This document shows positions 27,445 to 36,558 of a stretch of DNA of 43,983 nt, piece by piece. Under the pieces are notes generated by a model. That model saw only the letters and a program-made list of their open reading frames with translations. It ran no database searches and was not told where the DNA came from. The DNA lies in the NCBI RefSeq assembly GCF_013036045.1, contig NZ_WTPX01000025.1:1-43983 (forward strand). Reading direction: 5' to 3'. A program made the position numbers and the translations under genes. The DNA comes from Alienimonas chondri (GTDB lineage: Bacteria; Planctomycetota; Planctomycetia; Planctomycetales; Planctomycetaceae). The first letter of the stretch is position 1. The number at the start of each line of letters is the position of its first letter.

Positions 27445-27963
27445 ATGACCGACTCCAACCGATCCGCCGCTCCGGGGACGCCCCAGCCCGCCCCGGCGAC
27501 TTCGGCGTCCGATCCCGGCGCTCATTCCGCCGTCGTTCGCGTGGTGGCGGCCACGCCCCCGGGGACGCCCGCCGGCCCTCACCTCAAAGCGAAGGTGGAT
27601 ACCGGCGCCCGCACCAGCAGCGTGCACGCCTTCGACGTGGAGACGTTTGAACGCGACGGCGTGGACCTCGTTCGCTTCACGCTTCACCCGCGTCAGAAGT
27701 CCGGGAAGAAGGCGGTGGCCTGCGAAGCCGAACTGCTGGGCGTTCGGGACGTGAAGAGCAGCAACGGCGTGGTGCAGGCGCGGCCGGTGATCCTCACGCA
27801 TGCGGTGGTTTGCGGGAAGCGGTTCCCCTTGGAACTAACACTCGCCAACCGCGATGCGATGGGCTTCCGCATGCTTTTGGGCCGCGAGGCGCTGCGGGGG
27901 CGATTCCTCGTCGATCCGGCCGCCAGTTATCTCGGCGGACGTCCTCCCAAGTCCAAGCGGTGA
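27445..27963 (+). CDS. RimB/RloA-like retropepsin-fold protease (ATP-dependent zinc protease family)
   Basis: The 172-residue protein has a disordered N-terminus of about 28 residues and then the retropepsin-like domain. The active-site-like motif VDTGARTSSVHA (51-62, Asp52) is followed by the signature segments RPVILTHAVVCGKRFPLELT and RMLLGREALRGRFLVDPA. The family is annotated as zinc protease, or as the RimK-associated aspartyl protease, in operons with RimK-type glutamate ligases. Here the start is ATG 27445, and the end overlaps the following deacylase gene by four bases (GTGA). No ligase is present in the window. The likely substrate is a peptide or an amide-linked tag, by inference from known neighbourhoods. 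Confidence 0.87.
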   Translation: MTDSNRSAAPGTPQPAPATSASDPGAHSAVVRVVAATPPGTPAGPHLKAKVDTGARTSSVHAFDVETFERDGVDLVRFTLHPRQKSGKKAVACEAELLGVRDVKSSNGVVQARPVILTHAVVCGKRFPLELTLANRDAMGFRMLLGREALRGRFLVDPAASYLGGRPPKSKR

Positions 27964-29189
27964 ACGACCCTTCGGTGAACGACGATTCGTCTGATTTGGC
28001 CAAGGATGAATTGGCCGAGAACGACCTCGAGCCGCTGGCCGGCCCGACGATCGACCCCTCTGAGGAGATCCCCGGCGATCTCCCCAACGGAGAGCCAAAC
28101 GCGGGAATCGACGACGACGCCGAGGACGCCAGCGCCGAGACCGACACGATGCCGGCCGACCCCGAGCCGCCGGACCTCACGCCGCGGACGGACGTTCCCG
28201 TTCCTTCGCAAGACGGCGCCGCGATTCGGCCTCTCACCGTCGGCGGGACGGTTTGCCCGGCCGGCGCTCGGACGCACGTCGAACTGCCCGTCGGCCGCTT
28301 GCCGACCGAGACCTGGCTGAACGTCCCCGTCGAGATCGTCCGCGGCGAGCGGCCCGGTCCGACCGTCTGGCTGACCGCCGCGATTCACGGGGACGAACTC
28401 AACGGGGTGGAGGTGATCCGTCGCGTGCTGGCGAAGGTCACCTGCGAGAAGCTGCGGGGCACGCTGCTGGCCGTGCCGATCGTCAACGTCTTCGGCTTCA
28501 ACGCCCGTAGCCGTTATCTGCCGGACCGTCGCGACCTCAATCGGTCCTTCCCCGGCTCCGCGAGCGGGTCGTCCGCATCGCAACTCGCCCATCTGTTGAT
28601 GACGGAGGTCGTCGCCCACGCGGACGTCGGTCTCGATCTGCACACCGGCAGCGACCATCGCTTCAACCTGCCGCAGATCCGTGCGAACCTCGAAGATGCG
28701 GAGACGCTGCGGCTCGCGGAAGCGTTTCACGCCCCGGTCACGATGCACTCCGGCGTGCGAGACGGCAGTCTCCGCGGGGCCGCGACGGCGTTGGGCAAGC
28801 CGGTGCTGCTGTATGAAGCCGGAGAGCCGCAGCGGTTCAACGGGGAGAGCATCGAAGTCGGCGTCCGCGGCGTGCTGAGCGTGCTGCGGGCCCTGGACAT
28901 GCTGCCGCCCCGCAGCGCCGCCTCCAAGGCGAAGCATCCCGACCCGCCGCCGTCGGTCCGCGTGCCCTCCTCTACCTGGGTGCGGGCGAAGCGAAGCGGG
29001 ATCTTTCGGCCGACCGCGAACCTCGGCGTGCACGTTTCCAAGGGCGACCGGCTGGGCGGCATCGCGGACGCCTTCGGCCGCAATCGCAGCGCCTTGAAGG
29101 CGCCCTTCGACGGCGTCGTCATCGCCCGCGCCAACAATCCCCTCGTGCACCGCGGCGACGGCGTGGTGCATCTGGGGCGGGTGGAATGA
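27960..29189 (+). CDS. Succinylglutamate desuccinylase/aspartoacylase family zinc hydrolase
   Basis: The 409-residue protein has a low-complexity acidic N-terminal extension of about 85 residues (Asp/Glu/Pro-rich) and then an M14-like AstE/AspA domain. Zinc ligands are His143 and Glu146 (AAIHGDELNG) and His228 (GLDLHTGSDHR). Arg191-Asp-Leu-Asn-Arg (RDLNRSFPG) binds the substrate carboxylate in the family, and Glu286 (LLYEAGE) is the likely catalytic base. A C-terminal beta domain (about 325-409) ends in APFDGVVIARANNPLVHRGD, typical of the family. GTG start, overlapping the RimB-like stop. Together the pair probably hydrolyses amide-linked amino acids or peptides; the exact substrate is unknown. 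Confidence 0.9.
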   Translation: MNDPSVNDDSSDLAKDELAENDLEPLAGPTIDPSEEIPGDLPNGEPNAGIDDDAEDASAETDTMPADPEPPDLTPRTDVPVPSQDGAAIRPLTVGGTVCPAGARTHVELPVGRLPTETWLNVPVEIVRGERPGPTVWLTAAIHGDELNGVEVIRRVLAKVTCEKLRGTLLAVPIVNVFGFNARSRYLPDRRDLNRSFPGSASGSSASQLAHLLMTEVVAHADVGLDLHTGSDHRFNLPQIRANLEDAETLRLAEAFHAPVTMHSGVRDGSLRGAATALGKPVLLYEAGEPQRFNGESIEVGVRGVLSVLRALDMLPPRSAASKAKHPDPPPSVRVPSSTWVRAKRSGIFRPTANLGVHVSKGDRLGGIADAFGRNRSALKAPFDGVVIARANNPLVHRGDGVVHLGRVE

Positions 29190-29191
29190 GG

Positions 29192-29317
29192 TCGGATGTG
29201 GGATCTCGGATTGGGGATGTGGAGCGGTCGGCTCCCGAATCGAGGGCGTGATGGCGTAAGGTGACGTTCCGCCGATCGCCTGTGCGTCACATCCCACATC
29301 CGCCATCCCACATCCGA
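29192..29317. repeat. Nested inverted repeats between deacylase and thrC
   Basis: tcggatgtgggat (29192-29204) is exactly complementary to atcccacatccga (29305-29317). Inside, gggatgtg near 29214 is complementary to cacatccc near 29288, and further partial copies of the atcccacatcc unit occur at 29289-29299. The gap is 130 bases long and has no other recognisable content. Confidence 0.6.
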
Positions 29318-29319
29318 AA

Positions 29320-30681
29320 TTGACAGTCGCCTACCAGACGCCCGCCGCCCCCGCCGACGCCAGCGAATTCGATCTGTCGGAGGTGCTGCCGACCTGCAAA
29401 CCGCTCGGCGGGCTGCTGGATATCGAATACGACTGGGACCGCGTGGAGGTGCCGGATTCGCTCTCCTGGTTCGAGAAGCGCTGGAGCACCCGTCGTAACC
29501 CGTTGGACTTCTCCGGCGTGTGGCGCTTCCGCGAACTGCTGCCGTTCGCCCCGGACGACATGATCGTCACCGTCGGCGAAGGCCAGACGATGCTGCGTCG
29601 CAGCGATCGCGTCGCCAAATATTGCGGTCTCAACGCCGGTTGCCTGCACCTTCAATATGAAGGGCTGAACCCCAGCGGCAGCTTCAAAGATAACGGCATG
29701 ACCGCCGCCAGCACGCACGCCCGCATGGTCGGGGCGAAGCTGGCAGCCTGCGCGAGCACCGGCAACACCAGCGCCAGCCTCGCGTTATATGCCGGGGCGA
29801 GCGGCCACTTTCGCTGCGTGGTGTTCGTCGGCAGCGGCAAGATCGCCTTCGGCAAGCTCTCGCAGGCGCTCGACTACGGCGCGGTCACGCTGCAAATCGA
29901 AGGCGACTTCGACGACGCCCTCATGCGGGTTCGCGAGGTCTGCGACGAAGCGAACATCTACCTGTGCAACTCCGTCAACCCCTTCCGGCTGGAGGGGCAG
30001 AAGACGATTATCTATCGCATCCTCGAAGGGATGAACTGGGAGGTTCCCGACTGGATCGTCGTGCCCGGCGGGAACCTGGGCAACAGCAGCGCGTTCGGCA
30101 AAGCATTGATCGAACTCAAGAAGCTCAACCTGATCGACCGCCTCCCGCGGTTGGCGATTATCAACGCCGGCGGGGCGAACACTCTGTTCCGCCTCTACGA
30201 ACACGACGGCCTGCGCTGGAACGACGGCGAGCCGGACGAGGAACTGGTCGGCCGCTTCTACGGCGAGATGGACGCCGAGAACCGCCGGGCGAACACCCTC
30301 GCCAGCGCCATTCAGATCAATCGACCGGTCAACCTCTATAAATGTCTGCGAGCGCTCGACGCGACCGACGGCGTCGTCCGGGAGGCGCACGACCCGGAGA
30401 TCCTCGACGCCAAGGCCCAAGTCGGCGCCGGCGGGTTCGGCTGCGAGCCGGCCAGTGCCGCCAGCGTCGCGGGGATTAAAGCGCTGCGGGCCGAAGGGAT
30501 CATCGCCCCCAGCGACCGCGTCGTCGGCATCCTCACCGGCCACGAATTAAAAGACCCCGACGCCACGGTGAACTATCACCGCGGCGACGGGGCGTCCGCG
30601 AAAAGAGAGTTTTCCAATGCCCCGATCCCCGTGGCGAACGACGCCGCGGCGATCCTGAAGGCGTTGGAAGGACTGACGTAA
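29320..30681 (+). CDS. thrC: Threonine synthase
   Basis: A PLP-dependent fold-type II enzyme that converts O-phosphohomoserine to threonine. The PLP lysine is Lys123 in [11 protein letters not shown]. The phosphate-binding region [10 protein letters not shown], the [14 protein letters not shown] helix, the cofactor loop [16 protein letters not shown] and the [20 protein letters not shown] segment are all present. The length of 453 is typical of the longer class of thrC. The start is TTG at 29320, which keeps the family-like N-terminus, but there is no clear ribosome site and a later start cannot be excluded. No other threonine-pathway gene is next to it. Confidence 0.92.
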   Translation: MTVAYQTPAAPADASEFDLSEVLPTCKPLGGLLDIEYDWDRVEVPDSLSWFEKRWSTRRNPLDFSGVWRFRELLPFAPDDMIVTVGEGQTMLRRSDRVAKYCGLNAGCLHLQYEGLNPSGSFKDNGMTAASTHARMVGAKLAACASTGNTSASLALYAGASGHFRCVVFVGSGKIAFGKLSQALDYGAVTLQIEGDFDDALMRVREVCDEANIYLCNSVNPFRLEGQKTIIYRILEGMNWEVPDWIVVPGGNLGNSSAFGKALIELKKLNLIDRLPRLAIINAGGANTLFRLYEHDGLRWNDGEPDEELVGRFYGEMDAENRRANTLASAIQINRPVNLYKCLRALDATDGVVREAHDPEILDAKAQVGAGGFGCEPASAASVAGIKALRAEGIIAPSDRVVGILTGHELKDPDATVNYHRGDGASAKREFSNAPIPVANDAAAILKALEGLT

Positions 30682-30705
30682 CCGGCGAGCCGCGACCGCT
30701 CTGCT

Positions 30706-30880
30706 CCCCTCTCCCTCGAGGGAGAGGGGCTGGGGGTGAGGGTGTGCGAGCCTTCGTGCGCAGGCGCTCGAAGGGCGGCGTGCGCAAATTCGACGAGCGA
30801 GCGACGGGGCCGTGAACAGCAATCGATCGGGGAATGCCCCCTCACCCCCGACTCCTCTCCCCCAAAAAGGGGAGAGGGGA
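30706..30880. repeat. Composite inverted repeat: two hairpins in the thrC/DUF1559 convergent gap
   Basis: A 24-bp perfect palindrome (cccctctccctc at 30706-30717 and its complement at 30718-30729) follows thrC. A second hairpin, cctctcccc (30854-30862) with ggggagagg (30869-30877), lies before the end of the DUF1559 gene. The outer sequences gaggggctgggggtgaggg (30724-30742) and ccctcacccccgactcctc (30839-30857) also pair with about three mismatches, so the whole 175 bases can fold as one structure. Probable bidirectional terminator; the rest of the 237-base gap shows nothing else. Confidence 0.6.
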
Positions 30881-30918
30881 GAAGAGTGGGAGTCAGGCGA
30901 CGGCTCGCCGACGTTCAC

Positions 30919-33858
30919 TCAGTAATCGCCTGCCCCGACGGGTTCGGCGCCGCTGGTGGTGGACAGGGCTTCGAGCACCGACGGGTCGACGTTCTCCGAG
31001 ATGAACTGCACGCTGCCGTCGGCGAAGCCGAACTGCGTGCCGCCGGGGTGCCCGCCGAAGCCGTCGGGGCCGTTGATATACGGCTTCTGCGTAAACGCCC
31101 GAATCGTCGACGGCCCGCCCTGCGCCCACGGACCGACGTTTTCATGGACGGAGCCGTACATCAACGTGTTGGACAGGCCGTCCGTGATGTCGCGGAACTT
31201 GGTGGCCCGGTCGTAGCCGAACACGCCCGTCTTCACCGTGCGCGCCGGGGCGGTCGCCGCTTTCGCCCCGACGCCGGCGATGCCGACGTAGTGGGTGACG
31301 GCGTAGCCCTCGTCGGTCGTCGGTCCGCTGGGGATACTGGGGTTCACAAGGGAGGGGATCACGCTGCGGGCGACGCGGCCGTTCGGCCCGGCGTTCCATG
31401 CCTGCTTCGGGTCGAGCGCTTCGGCGAGCGCCTGCTGCTCCATGAACGGCAGCAGGGCGACCATAAAGCTGAGTCGTTGCTTCACCGGTAGGTCCGTTCC
31501 CTCGACCGTGCCGCGGGGCAGGGTCTTGAAGGTGTCGTAATAATTATGAGCGGCGAGGCCCATCTGTTTGATGTTATTCGCCGACTGCGTCCGCCGGGCC
31601 GCTTCGCGGGCGGCCTGCACGGCGGGCAGCAGCAGACCGATCCCGCCCGCGACCATCGGCAGGGCCAGCATCGAGGAGCCCGCACCGCCGCCGCCGGCGA
31701 ACGCCGGGACCGGCAGCGAGGCGTACCCCGTGCCCCGCACGCCCTCGCCGGTATTCACCGCCCAGGACACGTTCGGGAACAACGGCCCGGTGACCAGTTC
31801 GGTCGGCGGCAGGGCGATATCGGTCGGCCCGTCGGCGAACTCGTTAATCGGCGGCAGCAACGTACCGATCAAGTTATTGAGGAACGCCGCGGCGGGTCGG
31901 GGATCGCTGGCGGCCAGCGAGGTGAACTCGTCCGGCACGCGTTCGAACTGCGGCGCCCAGCGGCCGGTCGGCTCCCAACGGGGCAGCGTGCCGTCGACGC
32001 GGTACAGGAACGCCGCGACCGCCTGCGGCGTCGGGGCGAACACGACCCAGTCGTCCGTCACGACGACGCTCGGCCGGAAGAACCCGCCGATGGAGATCGT
32101 GGTGATCTCCGCCCCGGCCTGCCGGATGACGTTGATCGAACCGCCTTCGCTGGCCCCCGGCGGCAACTCGCGGAGGATCCGGTCGTTGAAGCGTTGCAGG
32201 CCGGCCCGCAGCGCCGCGGCGTCGTCCACGGAGACCGCGACCACGCCGCCCAAGCCGAACAGCCCGCCGTCGGCCGGGTCGCTGTAGACCGCGGCGACGT
32301 TCCCCAGCGGTTCCAGCAGGGAGGCCCGCACGTCGAACCAGGCGAGGTCGTTGAGCATCGTGGAGGGGTTCTCCATGAGCGCCCGCTCCTGGCTCTCGGG
32401 CCGCTGGAGCTTGGCGAGTTCGGCGAGCGCCTCGACGACGCCGTCGTAGATCCGGTCGAAGTCGACCGAACCCGCCGCGAACGCCCCGACCTCCGCCGGC
32501 ATCGGCGGGAGGTCGTCCATCGTGATCGGCGAGGGATCGAGTGCCGCGAGCAACCCGCGGGGGGCGCCCCGCAGCGTCCATTCGGCGTCGCTCCGCAGCG
32601 CCTTGCCGTCCACGGAGAGCGAGCCGCGGAAGCCGGCGAGCGCGTCCAGGCCCAGCGACGTCAACACTTCGTTGACCGTCACCTGTCCTTCGTCACGCCA
32701 GTCGGCCTCGTAAGCGGGAAATTCGCCGAAGCGATCGGCCACCGCCGCGAAATCGAGCCACCCGGCGACCAATGCGTCGTCCGGAGTGCTTTCGGCGAGG
32801 GGGAGCGTGCTGAGCGCCTCTCCGTCGCCGGCGCTGACGGCGGAGGCGGCTTCGACGGCGCCGGGGCCGGCCGCGGCGACGAGATGTTCGCCGACCCGCC
32901 ACAGACCGAAGTTATAAAAGGGCGGCGCCCCCGGAATATTGCCCGCGGTGACGGTCACGCCGTTCATCTCGACCTGACGCAATTGCAGCATGTCGCGCTC
33001 CTCCTGCGTGGTCTGCGAGAGAACCGCTTCGACCTCGTCCGCGGCGCCCGGCAGCACGACGCACAGCGCCGGGAACGGCGGGCCTTCGGGCAGATGAATC
33101 GACAGCGCCACCCCGCCGTTCTTCACCGCATCCCCCAACGCTTGCAACGCCGCGAGGGCTTCGGCGCGTTCGGTCGGGATCTCCTCCTCCATCGTCTCCG
33201 CATCGAAGGCGTCGAGATCCTCTTCGAGGACTTGAAGCTCTTCGAATTCGGCCGGCTGCTGGAACTCATCGAACGCTTCCTGGTCGAACTCCTCCACCTC
33301 AATTTCCTGAACCGCATCCTCGTCGAACTCCTCGACGGCTCCTTCGTTGATCTCCTCAAACTGCATCTCGATCTCGACCGGCTCCGTCTCCTCAATAAAC
33401 ATCGGTGCGCCGGTCGCCTGATTGAAGGCGTCCTGAGCCTGTTCGAGCGCCTCCTCCCAAACCTGACTGAAGGACTCGCCGACCGCGGGGAACAGGCCGC
33501 TTTCGACCAGCGCCTCGTGGGCCGCGGTGCCTTCCAGCGCCGGGCCGAGCACGTCGGTCCCGGCGACGGTGACGAACGCGGCGGCGCCGCCGGCCGGCAG
33601 CAGGTCGGCCGGGGTGCGATCGTCGGCGGGGACGCCGCCCAGTTCGATCGGCGGGCCGGCGACGTTTTCCACGATCAGATCGGTCGTCGGGAAAGCGGTT
33701 TCCACCTGTAGCTCGCGCGGCGGTTGCGCCTGGGCGGCGGGACGCGTCGCCCACAGACCGGCGACGACCAGCAGGGCGAGCGCCGCGGCGATGCCGGCTC
33801 GGCGGAGAGCGCCTTCGGACGGATCGCGAGACGGGGGAGAGGGGGCTTGGGCGGACAT
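30919..33858 (-). CDS. Large DUF1559 fusion protein with an internal pilin-like helix
   Basis: The 979-residue protein has an N-terminal membrane helix or signal (about 20-38, GIAAALALLVVAGLWAT). A large region of about 60-700 is without a clear family call, and within it about residues 155-235 are extremely Glu/Asp-rich. The C-terminal DUF1559 part starts near residue 735 with GIGLLLPAVQAAREAARRTQ, then NNIKQMGLAAHNYYDTFKTL, and ends in HPGGTQFGFADGSVQFISEN. Ordinary DUF1559 proteins are about 300-400 residues and begin with a type IV-prepilin leader (FTLIELLVVIAI). Here that leader is missing and the LLPAVQ helix is internal. The middle region may be DUF3352-like. The gene is last before the convergent thrC. 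Confidence 0.85.
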   Translation of the reverse strand: MSAQAPSPPSRDPSEGALRRAGIAAALALLVVAGLWATRPAAQAQPPRELQVETAFPTTDLIVENVAGPPIELGGVPADDRTPADLLPAGGAAAFVTVAGTDVLGPALEGTAAHEALVESGLFPAVGESFSQVWEEALEQAQDAFNQATGAPMFIEETEPVEIEMQFEEINEGAVEEFDEDAVQEIEVEEFDQEAFDEFQQPAEFEELQVLEEDLDAFDAETMEEEIPTERAEALAALQALGDAVKNGGVALSIHLPEGPPFPALCVVLPGAADEVEAVLSQTTQEERDMLQLRQVEMNGVTVTAGNIPGAPPFYNFGLWRVGEHLVAAAGPGAVEAASAVSAGDGEALSTLPLAESTPDDALVAGWLDFAAVADRFGEFPAYEADWRDEGQVTVNEVLTSLGLDALAGFRGSLSVDGKALRSDAEWTLRGAPRGLLAALDPSPITMDDLPPMPAEVGAFAAGSVDFDRIYDGVVEALAELAKLQRPESQERALMENPSTMLNDLAWFDVRASLLEPLGNVAAVYSDPADGGLFGLGGVVAVSVDDAAALRAGLQRFNDRILRELPPGASEGGSINVIRQAGAEITTISIGGFFRPSVVVTDDWVVFAPTPQAVAAFLYRVDGTLPRWEPTGRWAPQFERVPDEFTSLAASDPRPAAAFLNNLIGTLLPPINEFADGPTDIALPPTELVTGPLFPNVSWAVNTGEGVRGTGYASLPVPAFAGGGGAGSSMLALPMVAGGIGLLLPAVQAAREAARRTQSANNIKQMGLAAHNYYDTFKTLPRGTVEGTDLPVKQRLSFMVALLPFMEQQALAEALDPKQAWNAGPNGRVARSVIPSLVNPSIPSGPTTDEGYAVTHYVGIAGVGAKAATAPARTVKTGVFGYDRATKFRDITDGLSNTLMYGSVHENVGPWAQGGPSTIRAFTQKPYINGPDGFGGHPGGTQFGFADGSVQFISENVDPSVLEALSTTSGAEPVGAGDY

Positions 33859-33997
33859 CGTGCGGGACCGGTCGGGGAACGGGTCGCCGATCCTGTCGCG
33901 CCCGCCCCCGCGCCGACAACCGAATCGGGAGAACCTGATCAGTCCGCATTCCTCCGCAGAGCGCGCCGCCTGGCGGCGACGGCGAAGCGGGGGGCGT

Positions 33998-35599
33998 TTA
34001 GTTCACCCGCCAGAAGCCCGGGGCCAGCAGGACGAGGATGGCGAACAGTTCCAGCCGGCCGAGCAGCATTAACACGGTCAGCAGCAGTTTGCTCTGCGGG
34101 GCGAAGTCGCTGTAGTTCTCCGCCGGGCCGAGCTTGCCGAGTCCCGGTCCGATATTATTGAGGCAACTCGCGACGGCGCTGGCGCAGTCGATCAACTTCT
34201 CCGCCTGAGCGCCGGGCACGTCGTCGTGGGCGGCCCATTGGTCGCCCGGCTCTAATAAACAGAGCGCATACCAGCCGCCGACGAACAGCGTCAGCACCAG
34301 CGCGAAATAGACGACCACGTCGTGTCGCAAATCCCGATCGACGGGCAGGCCGAACAGCTTCATCGGGCGGACGACGTTGGGCCGGAACGCCTTTTCGACC
34401 TCCAAGCGGACCACCTTCGCCAGCAACATAAAGCGGATGACTTTAATCCCGCCCGCGGTGCTGCCGGAGCAGCCGCCGCAGAACATCAGCAGGAAGATCA
34501 GCCCCTTGGCGGACTCGCCCCACTCCGTGTAATCCTCCGTGCCGAAGCCGGTCGTGGTGGTGATGGCGACGGACATAAACGCCGCGTGCCGGAACTCCTC
34601 GAAGGCGGAGTCGTATTGTTTTCGGGTGAGCAGATAGGTGAACAGCAGGCCCGTCGCGATCGCCAGGATGGCGAGATACACGCGGAACTCCGGGTCGCCG
34701 AACACCAGTTTCAATCGGCCCCAGACCTTGCCCTCGCCCAATCGCGGCGTGCCCCGCAGCACGAGGTAATAGAGGCTGAAGTTCACCCCGGCCAGCAGCA
34801 TGAACAGGATGACGGTCCATTGGATCAACGATCCGAAGTGGCCGACGCTGTCGTTGTAGGTGGAGAACCCTCCGGTCGCGAGCGTCCCGAAGCTGTGGCA
34901 GAGCGCGTCGTATAAGCTCATCCCTTCGAGGGAATACACCAGCGTCGCGACCGCCGACAGCGTGACGTAAATCAGCCACATCGTCAGGGCGTGCTCCTGC
35001 ACGCGGGGGCGGACCGCTTCGCTGATCGGACCGGGGACCTCCCGGCGCATCAAGGCTTTCCCCCCGGCGCCCAATTGGCCGAGGATCGCCACGAACAGCA
35101 CGATGATGCCCATCCCGCCCAGCCAGTGGGTGAAGCTCCGCCAGAACATCACGCAACGCGGGACCGCGCGGGGGTCTTCCAGTTCGTCCAACACGCTGGC
35201 CCCGGTCGTGCTGAAGCCGCTGACGCTTTCAAACACCGCATCGACCAGCGTCACCCGGACGTTGAACTCCGGATCTTCGGGGTAGTACTCCCGGTAGGAG
35301 CCGCTGAAATACAAGGGCATGGCGCCGAGAACGCCGGCGAGGATCCAGCCCAGCCCGACGACCGCCAAGGCCTCTTTCCGCAGAATCGTGTCGCCGCCGG
35401 TCTTGCGGCCGTACCACCATAAACCGCCGCCGAACAGGACCGAGACCGCGATCGAGGCCGCCAACGCCAGCGCCCCGCGGGTTTCGATCTCCTGCACCTG
35501 CCCGAAAAAGGGGAAGGCCCACGGCAGGGACAGCGACATACTGCCGCCCACCAGCATCGCCAACATCCCCAGCAGCCGACAGAGCAGCGGCCAATTCAT
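33998..35599 (-). CDS. trkH: TrkH/KtrB family potassium uptake channel subunit
   Basis: The 533-residue polytopic membrane protein has the four-fold pore architecture. Filter-like loops are [29 protein letters not shown] and [12 protein letters not shown], each with the central glycine that lines the K+ filter. The paired membrane helices around each loop are obvious, and the gap between loops three and four contains [16 protein letters not shown]. The length matches TrkH (about 480-500) with small loop extensions. The regulatory NAD-binding subunit TrkA is not encoded in this window. The start at 35599 gives a clean N-terminal helix. The gene lies upstream of the DUF1559 fusion on the same strand, 139 bases away. 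Confidence 0.95.
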   Translation of the reverse strand: MNWPLLCRLLGMLAMLVGGSMSLSLPWAFPFFGQVQEIETRGALALAASIAVSVLFGGGLWWYGRKTGGDTILRKEALAVVGLGWILAGVLGAMPLYFSGSYREYYPEDPEFNVRVTLVDAVFESVSGFSTTGASVLDELEDPRAVPRCVMFWRSFTHWLGGMGIIVLFVAILGQLGAGGKALMRREVPGPISEAVRPRVQEHALTMWLIYVTLSAVATLVYSLEGMSLYDALCHSFGTLATGGFSTYNDSVGHFGSLIQWTVILFMLLAGVNFSLYYLVLRGTPRLGEGKVWGRLKLVFGDPEFRVYLAILAIATGLLFTYLLTRKQYDSAFEEFRHAAFMSVAITTTTGFGTEDYTEWGESAKGLIFLLMFCGGCSGSTAGGIKVIRFMLLAKVVRLEVEKAFRPNVVRPMKLFGLPVDRDLRHDVVVYFALVLTLFVGGWYALCLLEPGDQWAAHDDVPGAQAEKLIDCASAVASCLNNIGPGLGKLGPAENYSDFAPQSKLLLTVLMLLGRLELFAILVLLAPGFWRVN

Positions 35600-35913
35600 C
35601 GCGGGACGGGGCGGAGCGAATGCGGAGTCGACTGGGGGAGGACGGGAATGTCTCCCCGCGGGCCGACGTTCACAACCCCGCCGCCCGGTTCATGCCGCGC
35701 GATGAAGCGGTTCCCCGACCGAGCCGACGCGCAAGCCGCGTGAGCGTCGGTCGTGAGTCGTCCGACGTGAGCCTTCAATCCGACGTCTCGTTCCGGCTGC
35801 GTCGACGGCCGATGCTCGCGCACCGGGCTTGTCTCCAGTTGACGATAACGTCTGAGCAGGATGACGAAACGCCGACGCCCTTGCGGAGGCGTCGGCGGAG
35901 CCGTTCGACCGGC
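35600..35913. other. Gene-free gap with two inverted repeats
   Basis: No credible gene is seen in these 314 bases. They hold a short inverted repeat, ccgacgc (35724-35730) and gcgtcgg (35744-35750), around a cgcaagccgcgtgag stretch, and a stronger hairpin at 35870-35897 listed separately. The rest of the gap presumably carries the trkH promoter, which I could not pinpoint. Confidence 0.45.
35870..35897 (-). terminator. Terminator-like hairpin after the unrecognised gene at 35914
   Basis: Perfect 10-bp arms, cgccgacgcc (35870-35879) and ggcgtcggcg (35888-35897), enclose an 8-base loop 16 bases after the minus-strand stop. The minus-strand transcript continues tttcgtcat, a short U-run, so this is a plausible intrinsic terminator. 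Confidence 0.6.
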
Positions 35914-36444
35914 TCAAGCGGCTTGGGCGGTTCCCGCCGAACTTCCCACGGCGCCCCTCACGCCCCGCCAGCAGGCGGTTCCGGGAGCGGTGTGCAGCAC
36001 CCATCCGCCGGGGCCGGCCGGACGCAGGGCGTCCAGCAATGCGGAGCGACGGTCCGGCACGCAGAGGCCGTCGGCGGGGGGAAGCGCCGAGAGGTCGTCG
36101 CCGTGCACCACGGCGAGGCTGTGTCGTCCCGGACGCACCAAGTCGGCGGCGGAGACGGCCCGCAGCCGGTCGGAGCCTTCCGCGGGACCGACGTAGATCG
36201 CCGCTTCAAACGCCGCGGCGCCGGGGCGCACGGACGCCGGTCGGGCTTCGGCGGGGGAGGAAACGACTTCCACCTGAACGCCGAGGTATTCCAAGATGGA
36301 CTCCCACGTGCCGGCATAGGGGCCGTGCAACAGCGCCCGGTCGCCCGGGGCCAGGCGGGAGGCGGTCAACACCGCGCGCATCACCCGGTTGGCGGGGACC
36401 GCCGTCGGGGCGAACAGCGGTAAAGCGTGAACGGGCTGCAACAT
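35914..36444 (-). CDS. Unrecognised protein, possibly a nucleotide-binding fold
   Basis: The 176-residue product begins MLQPVHALPLFAPTAVPANRV. It contains alternating hydrophobic strands and helices (APGDRALLHGPYAGTWESIL, then VQVEVVSS, AAIYVGPAEG, HSLAVVHGDD, GGWVLHTAPG), suggesting a Rossmann-like alpha/beta fold. I see no certain glycine loop or catalytic motif. It lacks a signal peptide. I prefer this frame to the overlapping plus-strand frame because that one is Arg/Gly-rich with no secondary-structure pattern. It lies between trkH and the SDR gene on the same strand and has its own terminator-like hairpin. Function unknown. Confidence 0.5.
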   Translation of the reverse strand: MLQPVHALPLFAPTAVPANRVMRAVLTASRLAPGDRALLHGPYAGTWESILEYLGVQVEVVSSPAEARPASVRPGAAAFEAAIYVGPAEGSDRLRAVSAADLVRPGRHSLAVVHGDDLSALPPADGLCVPDRRSALLDALRPAGPGGWVLHTAPGTACWRGVRGAVGSSAGTAQAA

Positions 36445-36558
36445 CGCGGGCGTCCTTGCCGGTGCGATTGGGGGAAGGTCTGCATTCCGGGGATAGGTTT
36501 CACCTCCGAGCGCTGTCAATCCCGGCTGCCGCCCCAAATGCGGAGCGCCGGTCGTCCG

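Noticed and set aside
27445-27963. Retroelement or viral protease because of the retropepsin-like DTGA motif
   Set aside because: The rest of the sequence matches the bacterial RimB/RloA family, and no retroelement genes are nearby.
31546-33711. 721-codon plus-strand frame opposite the DUF1559 fusion
   Set aside because: Arg/Gly/His-rich with no motif; the opposite strand has the DUF1559 signatures.
35620-36423. Plus-strand 267-codon frame overlapping the unrecognised minus-strand gene
   Set aside because: Gly/Arg/His-rich without secondary-structure pattern; the minus-strand frame alternates strands and helices. This is the least certain strand choice in the window.
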